Positions 1 through 8,543 of a DNA stretch of 64,000 nucleotides are shown here, piece after piece; position 1 is the first letter of the stretch; each line of letters begins with the position of its first letter. A program made the position numbers and the translations under genes. Below the pieces are notes generated by a model, which saw nothing but the letters and a program-made list of their open reading frames with translations, was not told the origin of the DNA and ran no database searches. The DNA comes from Telluria mixta (GTDB taxonomy: Bacteria; Pseudomonadota; Gammaproteobacteria; Burkholderiales; Burkholderiaceae_D): positions 6,138,001-6,202,000 of the forward strand of contig NZ_CP119520.1 of the NCBI RefSeq assembly GCF_029223865.1, read 5' to 3'.

Positions 1-2
1 GC

Positions 3-587
3 GAGCAGCGCCTGCTGGCCAATATCGACACGACCGTCGACGGCGACATGCTGCACATCGGCCCGCGCGGCATCCTGCTGCGCCACCGCACGCCGATCGA
101 GGTGACCGTCACCCTGCCATCGCTCGAATCCCTCAGCATCAACGGCAGCGGCGAGCACACCGTGAGCGGCTTCGCCGGCGACCACCTCGACGTCGCACTG
201 GACGGGTCCGGTCGCATGCGCTTCAACGGCCGCTACCGCGAGATCATGGCCGCGATCCACGGCAACGGCGACATGGAACTGACGGGCGGGACGAGCGACA
301 CGGTGGATGCCGCCGTCATCGGCAGCGGCCGCCTCACGCTGGTGGGTTCGACGCGCGCGCTGCACGCCGAACTGCGCGGCTCCGGCGACCTGGATGCGCG
401 CCACCTGCGCGCCGACGAGGTCGACCTCGCCCAGCAGGGTTCCGGCGACAGCGCCGTGTATGCCCGCAAGCGCCTGCATGCGGACCTGACCGGCAGCGGC
501 GAGGCGCGCGTGTTCGGCAATCCGGACGAACGCTCCGTCAGCCGCAACGGCAGCGCGACCGTCAGCTTCGACGACAAGCGGGATTGA
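3..587 (+). CDS. GIN-domain (DUF2807) protein, 5' end outside the window
   Basis: The frame is open from the first bases of the window, so the N-terminus (and any signal peptide) lies upstream; an internal ATG at 48 is unlikely to be the true start. The visible 194 residues are a run of short beta-strand repeats with recurrent GSG or GNG turns (INGSGEHT, LDGSGRMRF, IHGNGDME, IGSGRLTL, LRGSGDLD, QGSGDSAV, LTGSGEARV). This is the pattern of the DUF2807/GIN right-handed beta-helix, usually found in exported or envelope proteins of unknown function. Its last 26 bp overlap the 3' end of the convergent flavoprotein gene. Family assignment is firm; function is unknown. Confidence 0.8.
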   Translation, partial: EQRLLANIDTTVDGDMLHIGPRGILLRHRTPIEVTVTLPSLESLSINGSGEHTVSGFAGDHLDVALDGSGRMRFNGRYREIMAAIHGNGDMELTGGTSDTVDAAVIGSGRLTLVGSTRALHAELRGSGDLDARHLRADEVDLAQQGSGDSAVYARKRLHADLTGSGEARVFGNPDERSVSRNGSATVSFDDKRD

Positions 588-1809
588 GCAGCCACTCCAG
601 TGCCGCGCGTCCCGCGGCGCGCCCGCTGCCGAAGCAGGCCGTCAACAGATAGCCGCCGGTCGGCGCTTCCCAGTCGACCATCTCGCCGGCCACGAACACG
701 CCGGGGAGCGCGCGCAGCATGGCGCCGTCGAGCGCGTCGAAGCGCACGCCGCCCGCGCTGCTGATCGCTTCGTCGATCGGGCGCGGACGTTTCAACACGA
801 GCGGCAGGGCCTTCAGTGCCCGCGCCACCTTCAACGGGTCGGCGTAATCGGCCTTGCCCAGGCACTCGTGCAGCAGCCCCGATTTCACGCCCTTGATGCC
901 AAGACGGCTTTGCAGATGGCTGGACATCGAGCGCGTGCCGCGCGGCCGCATCACTTCGTCCAGCACACGCTGCGGGTCGTGGTCCGGCAACAGGTCCAGC
1001 AATACGGTCGCCTGGCCGTCCTGCGCGATGCGGTCGCGGATCCCGGCCGACAGCGCGTACACGAGGCTGCCCTCGATACCGGTCGCGGTGACGACGAACT
1101 GGCCCTTGCGGAACGGGCCGCCCGCCAGCGCCAGCGCGACCGTTGTCAGCGGCGCGCCGGCGTGACGCTCCGCGAAGTGATCCGACCAGTCGGCGTCGAA
1201 GCCGCAGTTGGCCGGCACGAGGGGCGCCAACTCCACACCACGGTTGGTGAGCAGCGGGACCCACGCACCGTCGGACCCGAGCCGCGCCCAGCTCGCGCCG
1301 CCCAGGGCAAGCACGGTTGCGGCGCCCGACGCATCCACGGTCGTCGTGCCGCCGGGCGTGTCGAACGCCAGCGCACCGTCGCGCCAGCCGGTCCAGCGGT
1401 GGCGCATATGGAACATGACGCCCGCCTCGCGCAACCGGTGCAGCCAGGCGCGCAGCAGCGGCGCGGCCTTCATGTCGGTCGGAAACACGCGGCCCGACGT
1501 CCCGACGAACGTGTCGACGCCCAGTCCGTGGATCCATTCGCGCAGCTGCGCCGGTGGGAATGCGTCCACCCACGGCTTCACCGCGCCGGCGCGCGCGCCA
1601 TAGCGCCCGATGAACGCGTCGTAGGGTTCCGCATGCGTGATGTTCATGCCGCCCTTGCCGGCCAGGAGGAATTTGCGGCCGACGGACGGCATCGCATCGT
1701 ACAGGTCCACGTGCGCGCCGCCCGCGGACAGCATCTCGGCCGCCATCAGGCCGGCGGGGCCGCCGCCGATGACGATGGCGTGGGGACGGGTTTCGGTGGG
1801 GTGGGACAT
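562..1809 (-). CDS. NAD(P)/FAD-dependent oxidoreductase, HI0933/TIGR03862-like flavoprotein
   Basis: A 415-residue protein beginning MSHPTETRPHAIVIGGGPAG. The GGGPAG dinucleotide-binding loop sits about 15 residues in, followed by the family signature VGRKFLLAGKGGMNITH. A C-terminal segment with GGVRFDAL and GVFVAGEMVDWEAPTGGY is typical of HI0933-like flavoproteins. The open frame extends further upstream, but the ATG at 1809 places the Rossmann motif at the usual distance from the N-terminus. The physiological substrate of this family is not established. The gene is convergent with the GIN-domain gene and divergent from the HTH-regulated operon at 1951. Confidence 0.85.
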   Translation of the reverse strand: MSHPTETRPHAIVIGGGPAGLMAAEMLSAGGAHVDLYDAMPSVGRKFLLAGKGGMNITHAEPYDAFIGRYGARAGAVKPWVDAFPPAQLREWIHGLGVDTFVGTSGRVFPTDMKAAPLLRAWLHRLREAGVMFHMRHRWTGWRDGALAFDTPGGTTTVDASGAATVLALGGASWARLGSDGAWVPLLTNRGVELAPLVPANCGFDADWSDHFAERHAGAPLTTVALALAGGPFRKGQFVVTATGIEGSLVYALSAGIRDRIAQDGQATVLLDLLPDHDPQRVLDEVMRPRGTRSMSSHLQSRLGIKGVKSGLLHECLGKADYADPLKVARALKALPLVLKRPRPIDEAISSAGGVRFDALDGAMLRALPGVFVAGEMVDWEAPTGGYLLTACFGSGRAAGRAALEWLLNPACRRS

Positions 1810-1877
1810 GGCGGTAGCGGGAGGGAAACGAGAAAACGCGGAGGCGAGCATTGTAGTCGAACAAGCGCCAAAAATGG

Positions 1878-1937
1878 ATGTAAAGGAAGCTTGACATCGA
1901 TCCGGAGCCGGCCTACGATGTAAAGCATACTTTACAT
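1878..1937 (+). promoter_or_regulatory. Sigma-70 promoter with inverted-repeat operator
   Basis: TTGACA (1891-1896), a 17-bp spacer and TACGAT (1914-1919) form a near-consensus promoter. Overlapping its -10 and start is the inverted repeat ATGTAAAG-CATA-CTTTACAT (1918-1937). A third copy of the half-site ATGTAAAG lies upstream of the -35 at 1878-1885. The placement is that of a repressor site, and the third-from-promoter regulator gene at 2349 is the obvious candidate ligand (inference). Confidence 0.75.
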
Positions 1938-1950
1938 GAGGAGGTATGCA

Positions 1951-2352
1951 ATGCATGAGAAACGTGTCGCCCGGGCCTACCGCATCGATTTGTGGACGGC
2001 CATCGCCGTGTATGTCGTGCTGCTCGTGGCGTCGATCCGCTACGGCCGCCCCATGGACGACGGCCTGCTGCGCACCATCGTGCTGCTGGCGCCGATGATC
2101 GGCTTCGGCCTGATGATCCGCGCCATCGCGCGCCACGTCGCGCGCATCGACGAATACCAGCGGATGCGTCTGCTGGAGACCCTGGCGCTCGCGTTCGGGA
2201 TCACCGGCGCGGTCACATTCAGCTACGGCTTCCTCGAAACCGCGGGCTTCCCGAAGCTGTCGATGTTCAGCGTCTGGATGGTCATGGGTGCCAGCTGGGG
2301 TGTCGCGAGCCTCGTGCGCGGTCTGGCCGCACGCCGGGCACTCCAGTCATGA
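1951..2352 (+). CDS. Small multi-pass membrane protein of the HTH-linked operon
   Basis: The chosen ATG at 1951 lies 6 nt after a perfect GAGGAGG (1938-1944); an earlier in-frame ATG at 1936 overlaps the operator and has no ribosome site. The 133-residue product has about four hydrophobic segments (around residues 16-32, 43-60, 82-100 and 108-125) and no recognisable catalytic motif. The stop overlaps the ATG of the next gene as ATGA. Small membrane proteins of this kind commonly pair with a short Xre-type regulator (established gene-neighbourhood pattern); the function is unknown. Confidence 0.8.
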   Translation: MHEKRVARAYRIDLWTAIAVYVVLLVASIRYGRPMDDGLLRTIVLLAPMIGFGLMIRAIARHVARIDEYQRMRLLETLALAFGITGAVTFSYGFLETAGFPKLSMFSVWMVMGASWGVASLVRGLAARRALQS

Positions 2353-2552
2353 AGAACACCATCCGCGACCTGCGCGCGGCGCGCGGCTGGAGCCAGGCGC
2401 ACCTGGCCGAGCTGCTGGATGTCTCGCGCCAGACCGTCATCGCCATCGAGACGGGCCGCTACGACCCGAGCCTGCCGCTGGCCTTCGCGCTCGCGAAACT
2501 CTTCGAACAACCGATCGAAACCATCTTCTTCCCGGACCAGGAGACCGCATGA
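2349..2552 (+). CDS. Short Xre-family HTH regulator
   Basis: A 67-residue protein that is essentially one helix-turn-helix: KNTIRDLRAARGWSQ, then LAELLDVSRQTVIAIETG as the recognition unit, then PSLPLAFALAKLF. The tail IETIFFPDQ is common in YozG-type regulators. ATGA overlaps at both ends couple it to the membrane protein before it and the hydrolase after it. It most likely binds the ATGTAAAG dyad at the operon promoter and autorepresses (inference). Confidence 0.88.
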   Translation: MKNTIRDLRAARGWSQAHLAELLDVSRQTVIAIETGRYDPSLPLAFALAKLFEQPIETIFFPDQETA

Positions 2553-3499
2553 ACATCTTCCGCAACAAAGCCCTATTCGCCGCCATCGCCGTCACGCTGT
2601 GCATGAGCGCCGGCCACCACAGCCGCGCCGCCGACGCCGCGCCGGCACCGAACCGCTTCGCCGCCACCATCGCGCCGGCCGAGCGCTTCGACGTGGGCGG
2701 CGTGCTGGTCGAACGCCATGGCGGCAAGGGACGCCCGCTGATCCTGATCCCCGGCCTGGCGAGCGGCAGCTGGGTGTGGCAGGACACGATCCGCGCATTC
2801 GCGCCCGACCACGCGGTCTACGTACTGACCCTGCCCGGCTTCGACGGCCGCCCGCCGGCCGGCCCGGCCCCGTTCGCCGCGGCGCGCGCCGCGGTCGAGG
2901 AACTGATCGCGAGCCGCCGGCTCGAGAAACCCGTCATCGTGGGCCACAGCCTGGGCGGCATCCTCGCGCTCGCGGTCGCCGAGGACAAGCCGGCGCTGGT
3001 CGGCGGCATCGTCAGCATCGACGGCCTGCCCGTGATGCCCGGCGCGGAAGACATGACGCCGCCCCAGCGCGCCCAGTTCGCCGAGCGGATGCGCGCCCAG
3101 GTCGGCACGCAGGCCCCGGACCGGTTCGCGCAACAGCAGCAGGGCTATATGCGTACGATCGGCGTGATGGACATGGCCAGGGCCGATGCGCTGGCCCAGC
3201 TGACGGCGCGCAGCGATCCGGCGTCCGTCGGCACCTGGGCCGCCGACGTGGTGACCGTGGACCTGCGCCCCGGCCTGAAATCGATCCAGGCGCCGGTGCT
3301 GGCCATCGTGCCCTACCTGGACCTGGACAGCAGCCAGCAGGGCCTCACGCCCGCCGCCAAGGCCGACTACTACCGCGCGCTGATGGAAGGCACGCCGAAG
3401 CTGCAGGTGGTGACGGTCGCGCCGGCGCGCCACTTCGCGATGTTCGACCAGCCGCAGGCCGTCACCGCCGCGATCCGTACGTTCCTCGGCACGTTATGA
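2549..3499 (+). CDS. Exported alpha/beta hydrolase
   Basis: A 316-residue protein whose ATG overlaps the stop of the HTH gene (ATGA). The first 28 residues have a signal-peptide profile (MNIFRNKALFAAIAVTLCMS, then AGHHSRA). The hydrolase fold shows the oxyanion-hole region LIPGLASGSWVW, the nucleophile elbow GHSLGG, an acidic residue after the sixth strand near PYLDLD, and a terminal His in ARHFAMFDQP. Third gene of the HTH-controlled operon. The substrate cannot be told from the sequence. Confidence 0.85.
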   Translation: MNIFRNKALFAAIAVTLCMSAGHHSRAADAAPAPNRFAATIAPAERFDVGGVLVERHGGKGRPLILIPGLASGSWVWQDTIRAFAPDHAVYVLTLPGFDGRPPAGPAPFAAARAAVEELIASRRLEKPVIVGHSLGGILALAVAEDKPALVGGIVSIDGLPVMPGAEDMTPPQRAQFAERMRAQVGTQAPDRFAQQQQGYMRTIGVMDMARADALAQLTARSDPASVGTWAADVVTVDLRPGLKSIQAPVLAIVPYLDLDSSQQGLTPAAKADYYRALMEGTPKLQVVTVAPARHFAMFDQPQAVTAAIRTFLGTL

Positions 3500-3568
3500 G
3501 CGCGCGGCCGTGCGCCGCCGAGCGGCCCGGGCTGGCATCATGACGCTCATCGGCAGAGAGGAGACGGC

Positions 3569-4036
3569 ATGACCTGGGACGACGTGTGGAGCACGGTACG
3601 CGAGGAATTCACCGACATCGGCGACGGCGCGGGCATCGTGCGCATCGTCGTGCGCCTGCTGGTGGCGGTGGTGCTCGGCGGGGTGCTGGGCTGGGAGCGC
3701 GAATCCGTCGGCGCGCCCGCGGGCCTGCGCACGCACATGCTCGTGTCGCTGGGCTCCGCGCTGTTCGTGCTGATTCCGCTGCAGGCCGGCATGAAGATGG
3801 AAGACCTGTCGCGCGTGCTGCAGGGCGTCACGGCCGGCATCGGCTTCCTCGGGGCCGGCGCGATCCTCAAGCAACGGGACCGCAACGACGTGCGCGGCCT
3901 CACGACGGCGGCCAGCATCTGGCTCACGGCCGCACTCGGCGTCGCGGCGGGCATGGGCCGCGAAGCGACGGCACTGCTGTCCACGTTGTTCGCCCTCGTC
4001 ATCCTCGCCATGCTGCGGCGCTGGTCCAAGACGTGA
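3569..4036 (+). CDS. MgtC/SapB family membrane protein
   Basis: 155 residues with the MgtC/SapB core: a first membrane helix followed by LGWERESVGAPAGLRTHMLV, then GVTAGIGFLGAGAILK and VRGLTTAASIWLTAALGVAAG. Several hydrophobic segments fill the rest. The length fits the short members of the family, which lack the C-terminal ACT-like domain of virulence-type MgtC. GAGGAGA lies just before the ATG. The role in the cell is unclear for these short versions; magnesium-related homeostasis is the usual annotation. Confidence 0.88.
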   Translation: MTWDDVWSTVREEFTDIGDGAGIVRIVVRLLVAVVLGGVLGWERESVGAPAGLRTHMLVSLGSALFVLIPLQAGMKMEDLSRVLQGVTAGIGFLGAGAILKQRDRNDVRGLTTAASIWLTAALGVAAGMGREATALLSTLFALVILAMLRRWSKT

Positions 4037-4145
4037 CGGTGTAAAGATTTCCCGGTTTGCCGCCGTCGGGTACAGTGCATGGCGGCGACGCCCGCGCATC
4101 CGCACGTCGCCCTTCATACAAAAAGCCCAACCGGCAAGGAGTCCC

Positions 4146-5510
4146 ATGCACCCCGTTCACAAGACCACCCTCCCCATCCTGCTGCTGCTCGGCGCCGGCG
4201 TCCACGCCGCGCCGCTCACGGACGCCACGCTGCCCGCGCGCCAGGCCGACGTCGACGCCATCGTGCGCGAGATCTCGCCGCAGCGCATCCACGCCTACGT
4301 GGAAAAACTCGTGAGCTTCGGCACGCGCCACACGATGTCCGAGACGGAGTCAAGCACGCGCGGCATCGGCGCGGCGCGGCGCTGGATCAAGGCCGAACTG
4401 GAACGCTGCGGCGCCGGCAAGCTGGACGTGCAGTTCCAGAGCCACGTCCACCCCGTCGCCAACCGCATCTCGCGCCCGACCGAAATCGTCAACGTGGTGG
4501 CGACCCTGCCCGGCACGCAGGCGGCATCGAAGGATCGCTACTACGTCGTCAGCGGCCATTACGATTCGCGCGTGACCGACGTGATGAATTACACGGCCGA
4601 CGCGCCGGGCGCCAACGACGACGCCTCCGGCACCGCGGCCGTCATCGAGATGGCGTGCGTGATGTCGCGCCACAAGTTCGACGCCTCGCTCGTGTTCATG
4701 ACCGTCGCGGCGGAAGAGCAAGGCCTGTACGGCTCCGGCGACTACGCGGCGAAGGCGAAAGCGGCCGGCATGAACATCGCGGGCATGCTCAATAACGACA
4801 TCATCGGCAGCTCGCACGACGAGAACGGCAAGCTGGATAACGCGGAAGTGCGCCTGTTCGCGGAAGGCGTCCCGCCCGTGAAGGAGACGACGCCGGCGCT
4901 GCGCACCTTGCTCCAGACGGGCGGCGAGAACGACTCGATCACGCGCCAGCTGGCGCGCCACGTCAAGGAGACGGGCGAGCGCTATGTCCCGGACTTCAAG
5001 GTGAACATCATCTACCGGCGCGACCGCTACCTGCGCGGCGGCGACCACAGCCCGTTCCTCGACGCCGGCTACGCGGCCGTGCGCTTCACGGAACCGCACG
5101 AGGACTTCAACCACCAGCACCAGGACCTGCGGACGGAAAACGGCAAGAAGATCGGCGATCTCGTCGAATACGTCGATCCGGAGTACGTGGCCCAGGTCGC
5201 GCGGGTGAACGCGGCGTCGCTGGCATCGCTCGCGCTGGCGCCGGCCGCCCCGCAGGACGTCAAGGTGAAAACGGCGAACCTCGACAACGGCACGGACCTC
5301 GTGTGGAAGGCGAACACGGAACCCGACCTGGCCGGCTACCGCATCGTGTGGCGCGACACGACGGCACCGCAGTGGCAGGGCTCGAAATTCGTCGGCAACG
5401 TCACGACGTACCGCGTCGACCTGTCGAAGGACAACCTGCTGTTCGGCGTGCAGGCCGTCGACAGGGACGGCAACGTGAGCCCGGCCACGTATCCGTTCCC
5501 CGCCCGCTGA
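4146..5510 (+). CDS. Secreted M28 family zinc aminopeptidase
   Basis: 454 residues with a signal peptide (MHPVHKTTLPILLLLGAGVHA). The M28 di-zinc site is readable in order: SGHYDSR (His), GANDDASG (bridging Asp), AAEEQGLYGS (catalytic and liganding Glu), NNDIIG (Asp) and the late His in EPHEDFNHQHQ. The last roughly 90 residues (from VKVKTANLDNGTDL) resemble a fibronectin type III-like module. AAGGA lies 6 nt before the ATG. Probably periplasmic or secreted, releasing N-terminal amino acids; exact specificity is not visible. Confidence 0.92.
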   Translation: MHPVHKTTLPILLLLGAGVHAAPLTDATLPARQADVDAIVREISPQRIHAYVEKLVSFGTRHTMSETESSTRGIGAARRWIKAELERCGAGKLDVQFQSHVHPVANRISRPTEIVNVVATLPGTQAASKDRYYVVSGHYDSRVTDVMNYTADAPGANDDASGTAAVIEMACVMSRHKFDASLVFMTVAAEEQGLYGSGDYAAKAKAAGMNIAGMLNNDIIGSSHDENGKLDNAEVRLFAEGVPPVKETTPALRTLLQTGGENDSITRQLARHVKETGERYVPDFKVNIIYRRDRYLRGGDHSPFLDAGYAAVRFTEPHEDFNHQHQDLRTENGKKIGDLVEYVDPEYVAQVARVNAASLASLALAPAAPQDVKVKTANLDNGTDLVWKANTEPDLAGYRIVWRDTTAPQWQGSKFVGNVTTYRVDLSKDNLLFGVQAVDRDGNVSPATYPFPAR

Positions 5511-5867
5511 TCCTTCCTGTCATGCACGGCGCATGACGCGCCTTGCATGGTCTGTCAAAAAACGCCGGCGACCGTCCGGCCATCTGCGTAACATTCGCGG
5601 CGTCGCAGCACGCCGCACTTCAGATCCAGCGCAAACCGGTTCGACTCTGCGCCGCGATACTGCGCCCTTCATTCCGCTCTTTTTCGGCCTGTCTTTATGC
5701 TGCGCCGCATGGTTTTTTGGCGCAATATTTTCTTGACAAGCAAACTGCTGAGCCTATTCTTATAGGCTACAAAATGTAAAAAGCTCGAACGATGTACGCC
5801 CAAGGCGGTCGTCAAGAGGCGTCCACGATTCGTAAGGTAGTCCGCAATATCATCTTGGAGGATGTGT
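5511..5867 (+). promoter_or_regulatory. Upstream region of the TRAP binding protein: promoter with dyad
   Basis: The 357-bp gap has no convincing gene. It holds TTGACA (5733-5738), a 16-bp spacer and TATTCT (5755-5760). A perfect inverted repeat AGCCTAT-TCTT-ATAGGCT (5751-5768) overlaps the -10, positioned like an operator. The region is more AT-rich than its surroundings. GGAGG at 5857-5861 sits 6 nt before the ATG at 5868 and abuts the earlier ATG at 5862, which decides the start. Confidence 0.6.
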
Positions 5868-6887
5868 ATGTCGGTTATCACCCGTAGGACAATGCTGGTT
5901 GGAATTGCGGCCAGTCCGCTCTTGTTGCACGCTGCATGGGCCCAGCCCACGAACCTCAAGATTTCCCATCAATTCCCCGGCGGCAGTGTCGCCGAAGGTG
6001 ATTTCCGCGACCGCCTGTGCCGCATGTTCGCGGCCGAGACGGAACGGCGGACCAAAGGAAGAGTCAAATTCTCGATCTACCCGCGCTCGACCCTCATGAA
6101 GAGCGATGCGCAGATCCCCGCGCTGGCCAAGGGCGCGCTCGACATCTCGCTGGTGCCGCTGTCGTACGCCGGTGCCGACCTGCCCGAAGTGAACATCGGC
6201 CTGATGCCCGGCCTCGTCACGTCGTACGAGCAGGGTTATGCCTGGAAAAACGAAGAGATCGGCAAGGAATTCAACCGCATGCTGGCCGACAAGGGCTTGA
6301 TCATGCTGAGCTGGATCTGGCAGGCGGGCGGCATGGCGTCGCGCGGGAAGCCGATCGTCGACCCCGAGGACGCCGCCGGCCTGAAGGTGCGCGGCGGCTC
6401 GCCCGAAATGGACATGATCCTCAAGGAAGCCGGCGCCACCGTCGTCTCGATGCCGTCGAACGACATCAAGAGCGCGATGGAAAAGGGCCAGCTCGACGCG
6501 GCAATGACCTCGTCCTCGTCGCTGATCTCGTTCCGGCTCGATGAAGTGAGCAAGTCCGTGACGACCGCGCGCGGCGGCACGTACTGGTTCATGCTGGAGC
6601 CGCTGCTGATGTCGCGCGCCGCCTTCGAGCGCCTGCCGAAAGACCAGCAGGCCGTGCTGCTGTCCGTGGGCGCCGACCTGGAAGCGTTCGCGCGCAAGTC
6701 GGCCCAGCAGGACGACGCGGCCGTGGCCGCGCTGTTCCAGGGTGCCGGCGGCCGTACCGTGGACCTGAGCCAGGACTCGCTGCGCAAATGGCAGGAGCTC
6801 GCGCGCGCCACCGCGTGGCGCGACTATGGCGAGCGCAATGCCAATTGCGCGAAATTGCTGGCGTTGGCGGAGAAGACGATCGTCTGA
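5868..6887 (+). CDS. TRAP transporter substrate-binding protein, DctP family
   Basis: 339 residues with a twin-arginine-like or Sec leader (SVITRRTMLVGIAASPLLLHAAWAQ) and the DctP fold. Visible family elements are SHQFPGG after the leader, GRVKFSIYPRSTLMK, GALDISLVP, the signature around GLKVRGGSPEMDMILKEAG, and KGQLDAAMTSSSSL. It would bind a carboxylate or similar solute in the periplasm. No DctQ or DctM membrane subunits lie beside it, so it is an orphan. The start was chosen from ribosome-site spacing. Confidence 0.87.
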   Translation: MSVITRRTMLVGIAASPLLLHAAWAQPTNLKISHQFPGGSVAEGDFRDRLCRMFAAETERRTKGRVKFSIYPRSTLMKSDAQIPALAKGALDISLVPLSYAGADLPEVNIGLMPGLVTSYEQGYAWKNEEIGKEFNRMLADKGLIMLSWIWQAGGMASRGKPIVDPEDAAGLKVRGGSPEMDMILKEAGATVVSMPSNDIKSAMEKGQLDAAMTSSSSLISFRLDEVSKSVTTARGGTYWFMLEPLLMSRAAFERLPKDQQAVLLSVGADLEAFARKSAQQDDAAVAALFQGAGGRTVDLSQDSLRKWQELARATAWRDYGERNANCAKLLALAEKTIV

Positions 6888-6908
6888 GCGACCACGCAAA
6901 GCAAAACC

Positions 6909-7005
6909 GTCGTTCCCGCGAAGGCGGGAACCCAATTCCGTAGCGTCGCCGTTAAGCGTGCAGTACTGCAGGCTTAAATTGGGCCCCCGCCTGCGCGGGG
7001 GCGAC
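6909..7005. repeat. Paired hairpin intergenic repeat (REP-like), copy 1
   Basis: Two outward-facing arms, 6909-6935 (GTCGTTCCCGCGAAGGCGGG...) and 6979-7005 (...CGGGGGCGAC), are imperfect inverted copies of each other, and each folds into its own hairpin. Between them is the palindrome TGCAGTACTGCA (6959-6970). The architecture matches the copy at 11606-11687. It lies between the convergent ends of the TRAP gene and moaD, so it may also serve as a transcription block. Confidence 0.7.
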
Positions 7006-7041
7006 GTTGTTCGGCAGTAGCGGCCGTTACAGCTGTGCCAT

Positions 7042-7299
7042 TTAGCCGCCAGTAACCGGCGGGAAGAACGCCACTTCCCCGCCTTCCTGCACCGGCATCC
7101 CCGGCTCGCACATCACATGGTTGAACGCCATGCGCAGCGCACGCTCGTGCGCGAGGGCGTCCGCCCATGCGCCGCCGCGGGCGATCAGGAAATCGCGCAC
7201 GGCGCCCACGGTCGCCACGTCCGCCGGCAGGTCGACCGACTCGCCCGAACTGCCGACGGCTTCACGCACGCTGGCAAAGAATTTCAAATTGATCTTCAT
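7042..7299 (-). CDS. moaD: Molybdopterin synthase small subunit MoaD
   Basis: 85 residues of ubiquitin-like fold beginning MKINLKFFASVREAVG and ending in the obligatory Gly-Gly (FFPPVTGG), which becomes the thiocarboxylate sulfur donor for molybdopterin synthesis. It follows moeA by 8 bp on the same strand. The usual partner moaE is not next in the operon; the gene is followed by an intergenic repeat and a convergent gene instead. Confidence 0.93.
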   Translation of the reverse strand: MKINLKFFASVREAVGSSGESVDLPADVATVGAVRDFLIARGGAWADALAHERALRMAFNHVMCEPGMPVQEGGEVAFFPPVTGG

Positions 7300-7307
7300 G
7301 ACATCTC

Positions 7308-8543
7308 TCAGTACTGCAGCGACGCGAACGGAATGAAGCGCACGATGTCGCCCTTCGCGATCGCCTGGCCCGGCGGATTGTCGATCAGGCCGTCGGCCCA
7401 TACCGTCGACGTGAGCACGCCGGAGCCCTGGTTCGGGAACAGGTCCAGCCCGCCGGCGTCGTTGATGCGGGCGCGCAGGAATTCATTGCGGCGGTCCGGC
7501 TTCGTCCAGTCGAAATCCGCGCGCAGCGGAATCGCCTTCGGTGCAGCAGCACCCGTCACGCCCTGCAGGCGCAGCAGGAACGGCCGCACGAACAGCAGGA
7601 ACGTGATGAAGCTCGAGACCGGATTGCCCGGGAGGCCGAGGAAGAACGCACTGCCCTGGCCATCGCGATGCACTTCGCCGAACGCGAGCGGCTTGCCCGG
7701 CTTGACGGCGATCTGCCACATGTTCAGGCGCCCTTCCGCTTCCACGGCCGGCTTGATGTGGTCCTCCTCGCCGACGGAGACGCCGCCCGACGTGATGATC
7801 AGGTCGTGCTGTGCGGCCGCGGCACGCAGGGTGTCGCGCGTGGCCTGCAGCGAATCGGGCACGATGCCGTAGTCGCTGATCTCGCAGCCGAGGTTTTCCA
7901 GCAGGCCGCGCAAGGTAAACCGGTTCGAGTTGTAGATGGCGCCCGGCGCCAGCGGCTCGCCCGGCATCGCCAGTTCGTCGCCCGTGAAGAACACGGCCAC
8001 GCGCACGCGCCGGCGCACAGGCAGGCGCGCGACGCCGACGGAAGCCGCCAGTCCCAGCTCCTGGCCGCGCAGCCGCGTACCGGCCGGCAGGATCACGCTG
8101 CCCGCGACGATGTCCTCGCCGGTGCGGCGGATCCATTCGCCCGGCTGCGGCGTGTGCTTCACGGTGACCTGGTCGCCGTCAGCTTCACACTGCTCCTGCA
8201 TCACGACGGCATCCGCGCCTTCCGGAATCAGTGCGCCCGTGAAGATGCGGGCGGCGGTGCCCGGCTCCAGCTTCTGGCCCACCGTACCGGCCGGAATGCG
8301 CTGGGCGATGCGCAAGGTGGCCGAGCCGCTCGCGCAATCGGCCGCGCGGACGGCGTAACCATCCATCTGCGTGTTGTCCGCGGACGGCACGTTCAAGCCC
8401 GACACCTGGTCGACGGCGAGCACGCGGCCGTTGGCGGCGAGCGTGTCGACTTCCTCGACGCCGTCGACGGCACGTGCCGCCGCCAGCAGGAAATCCAGCG
8501 CTTCCCGCACCGGCATCAGGGGCTTGCGTGCCGGCTGGTTCAC
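7308..8543 (-). CDS. moeA: Molybdopterin molybdenumtransferase MoeA
   Basis: 411 residues. Visible MoeA landmarks are SADNTQMDGYAVRAADC near residue 60, the catalytic-region RIFTGALIPEGADAVVMQE, GNSxR-like SNRFTLRGLLENLGC, the MPT-binding ITSGGVSVGEEDH and GLPGNPVSSF. It inserts molybdate into adenylylated molybdopterin. The start is a GTG that overlaps the thrC stop (GTGA), indicating translational coupling. Standard length for the family. Confidence 0.95.
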   Translation of the reverse strand: MNQPARKPLMPVREALDFLLAAARAVDGVEEVDTLAANGRVLAVDQVSGLNVPSADNTQMDGYAVRAADCASGSATLRIAQRIPAGTVGQKLEPGTAARIFTGALIPEGADAVVMQEQCEADGDQVTVKHTPQPGEWIRRTGEDIVAGSVILPAGTRLRGQELGLAASVGVARLPVRRRVRVAVFFTGDELAMPGEPLAPGAIYNSNRFTLRGLLENLGCEISDYGIVPDSLQATRDTLRAAAAQHDLIITSGGVSVGEEDHIKPAVEAEGRLNMWQIAVKPGKPLAFGEVHRDGQGSAFFLGLPGNPVSSFITFLLFVRPFLLRLQGVTGAAAPKAIPLRADFDWTKPDRRNEFLRARINDAGGLDLFPNQGSGVLTSTVWADGLIDNPPGQAIAKGDIVRFIPFASLQY

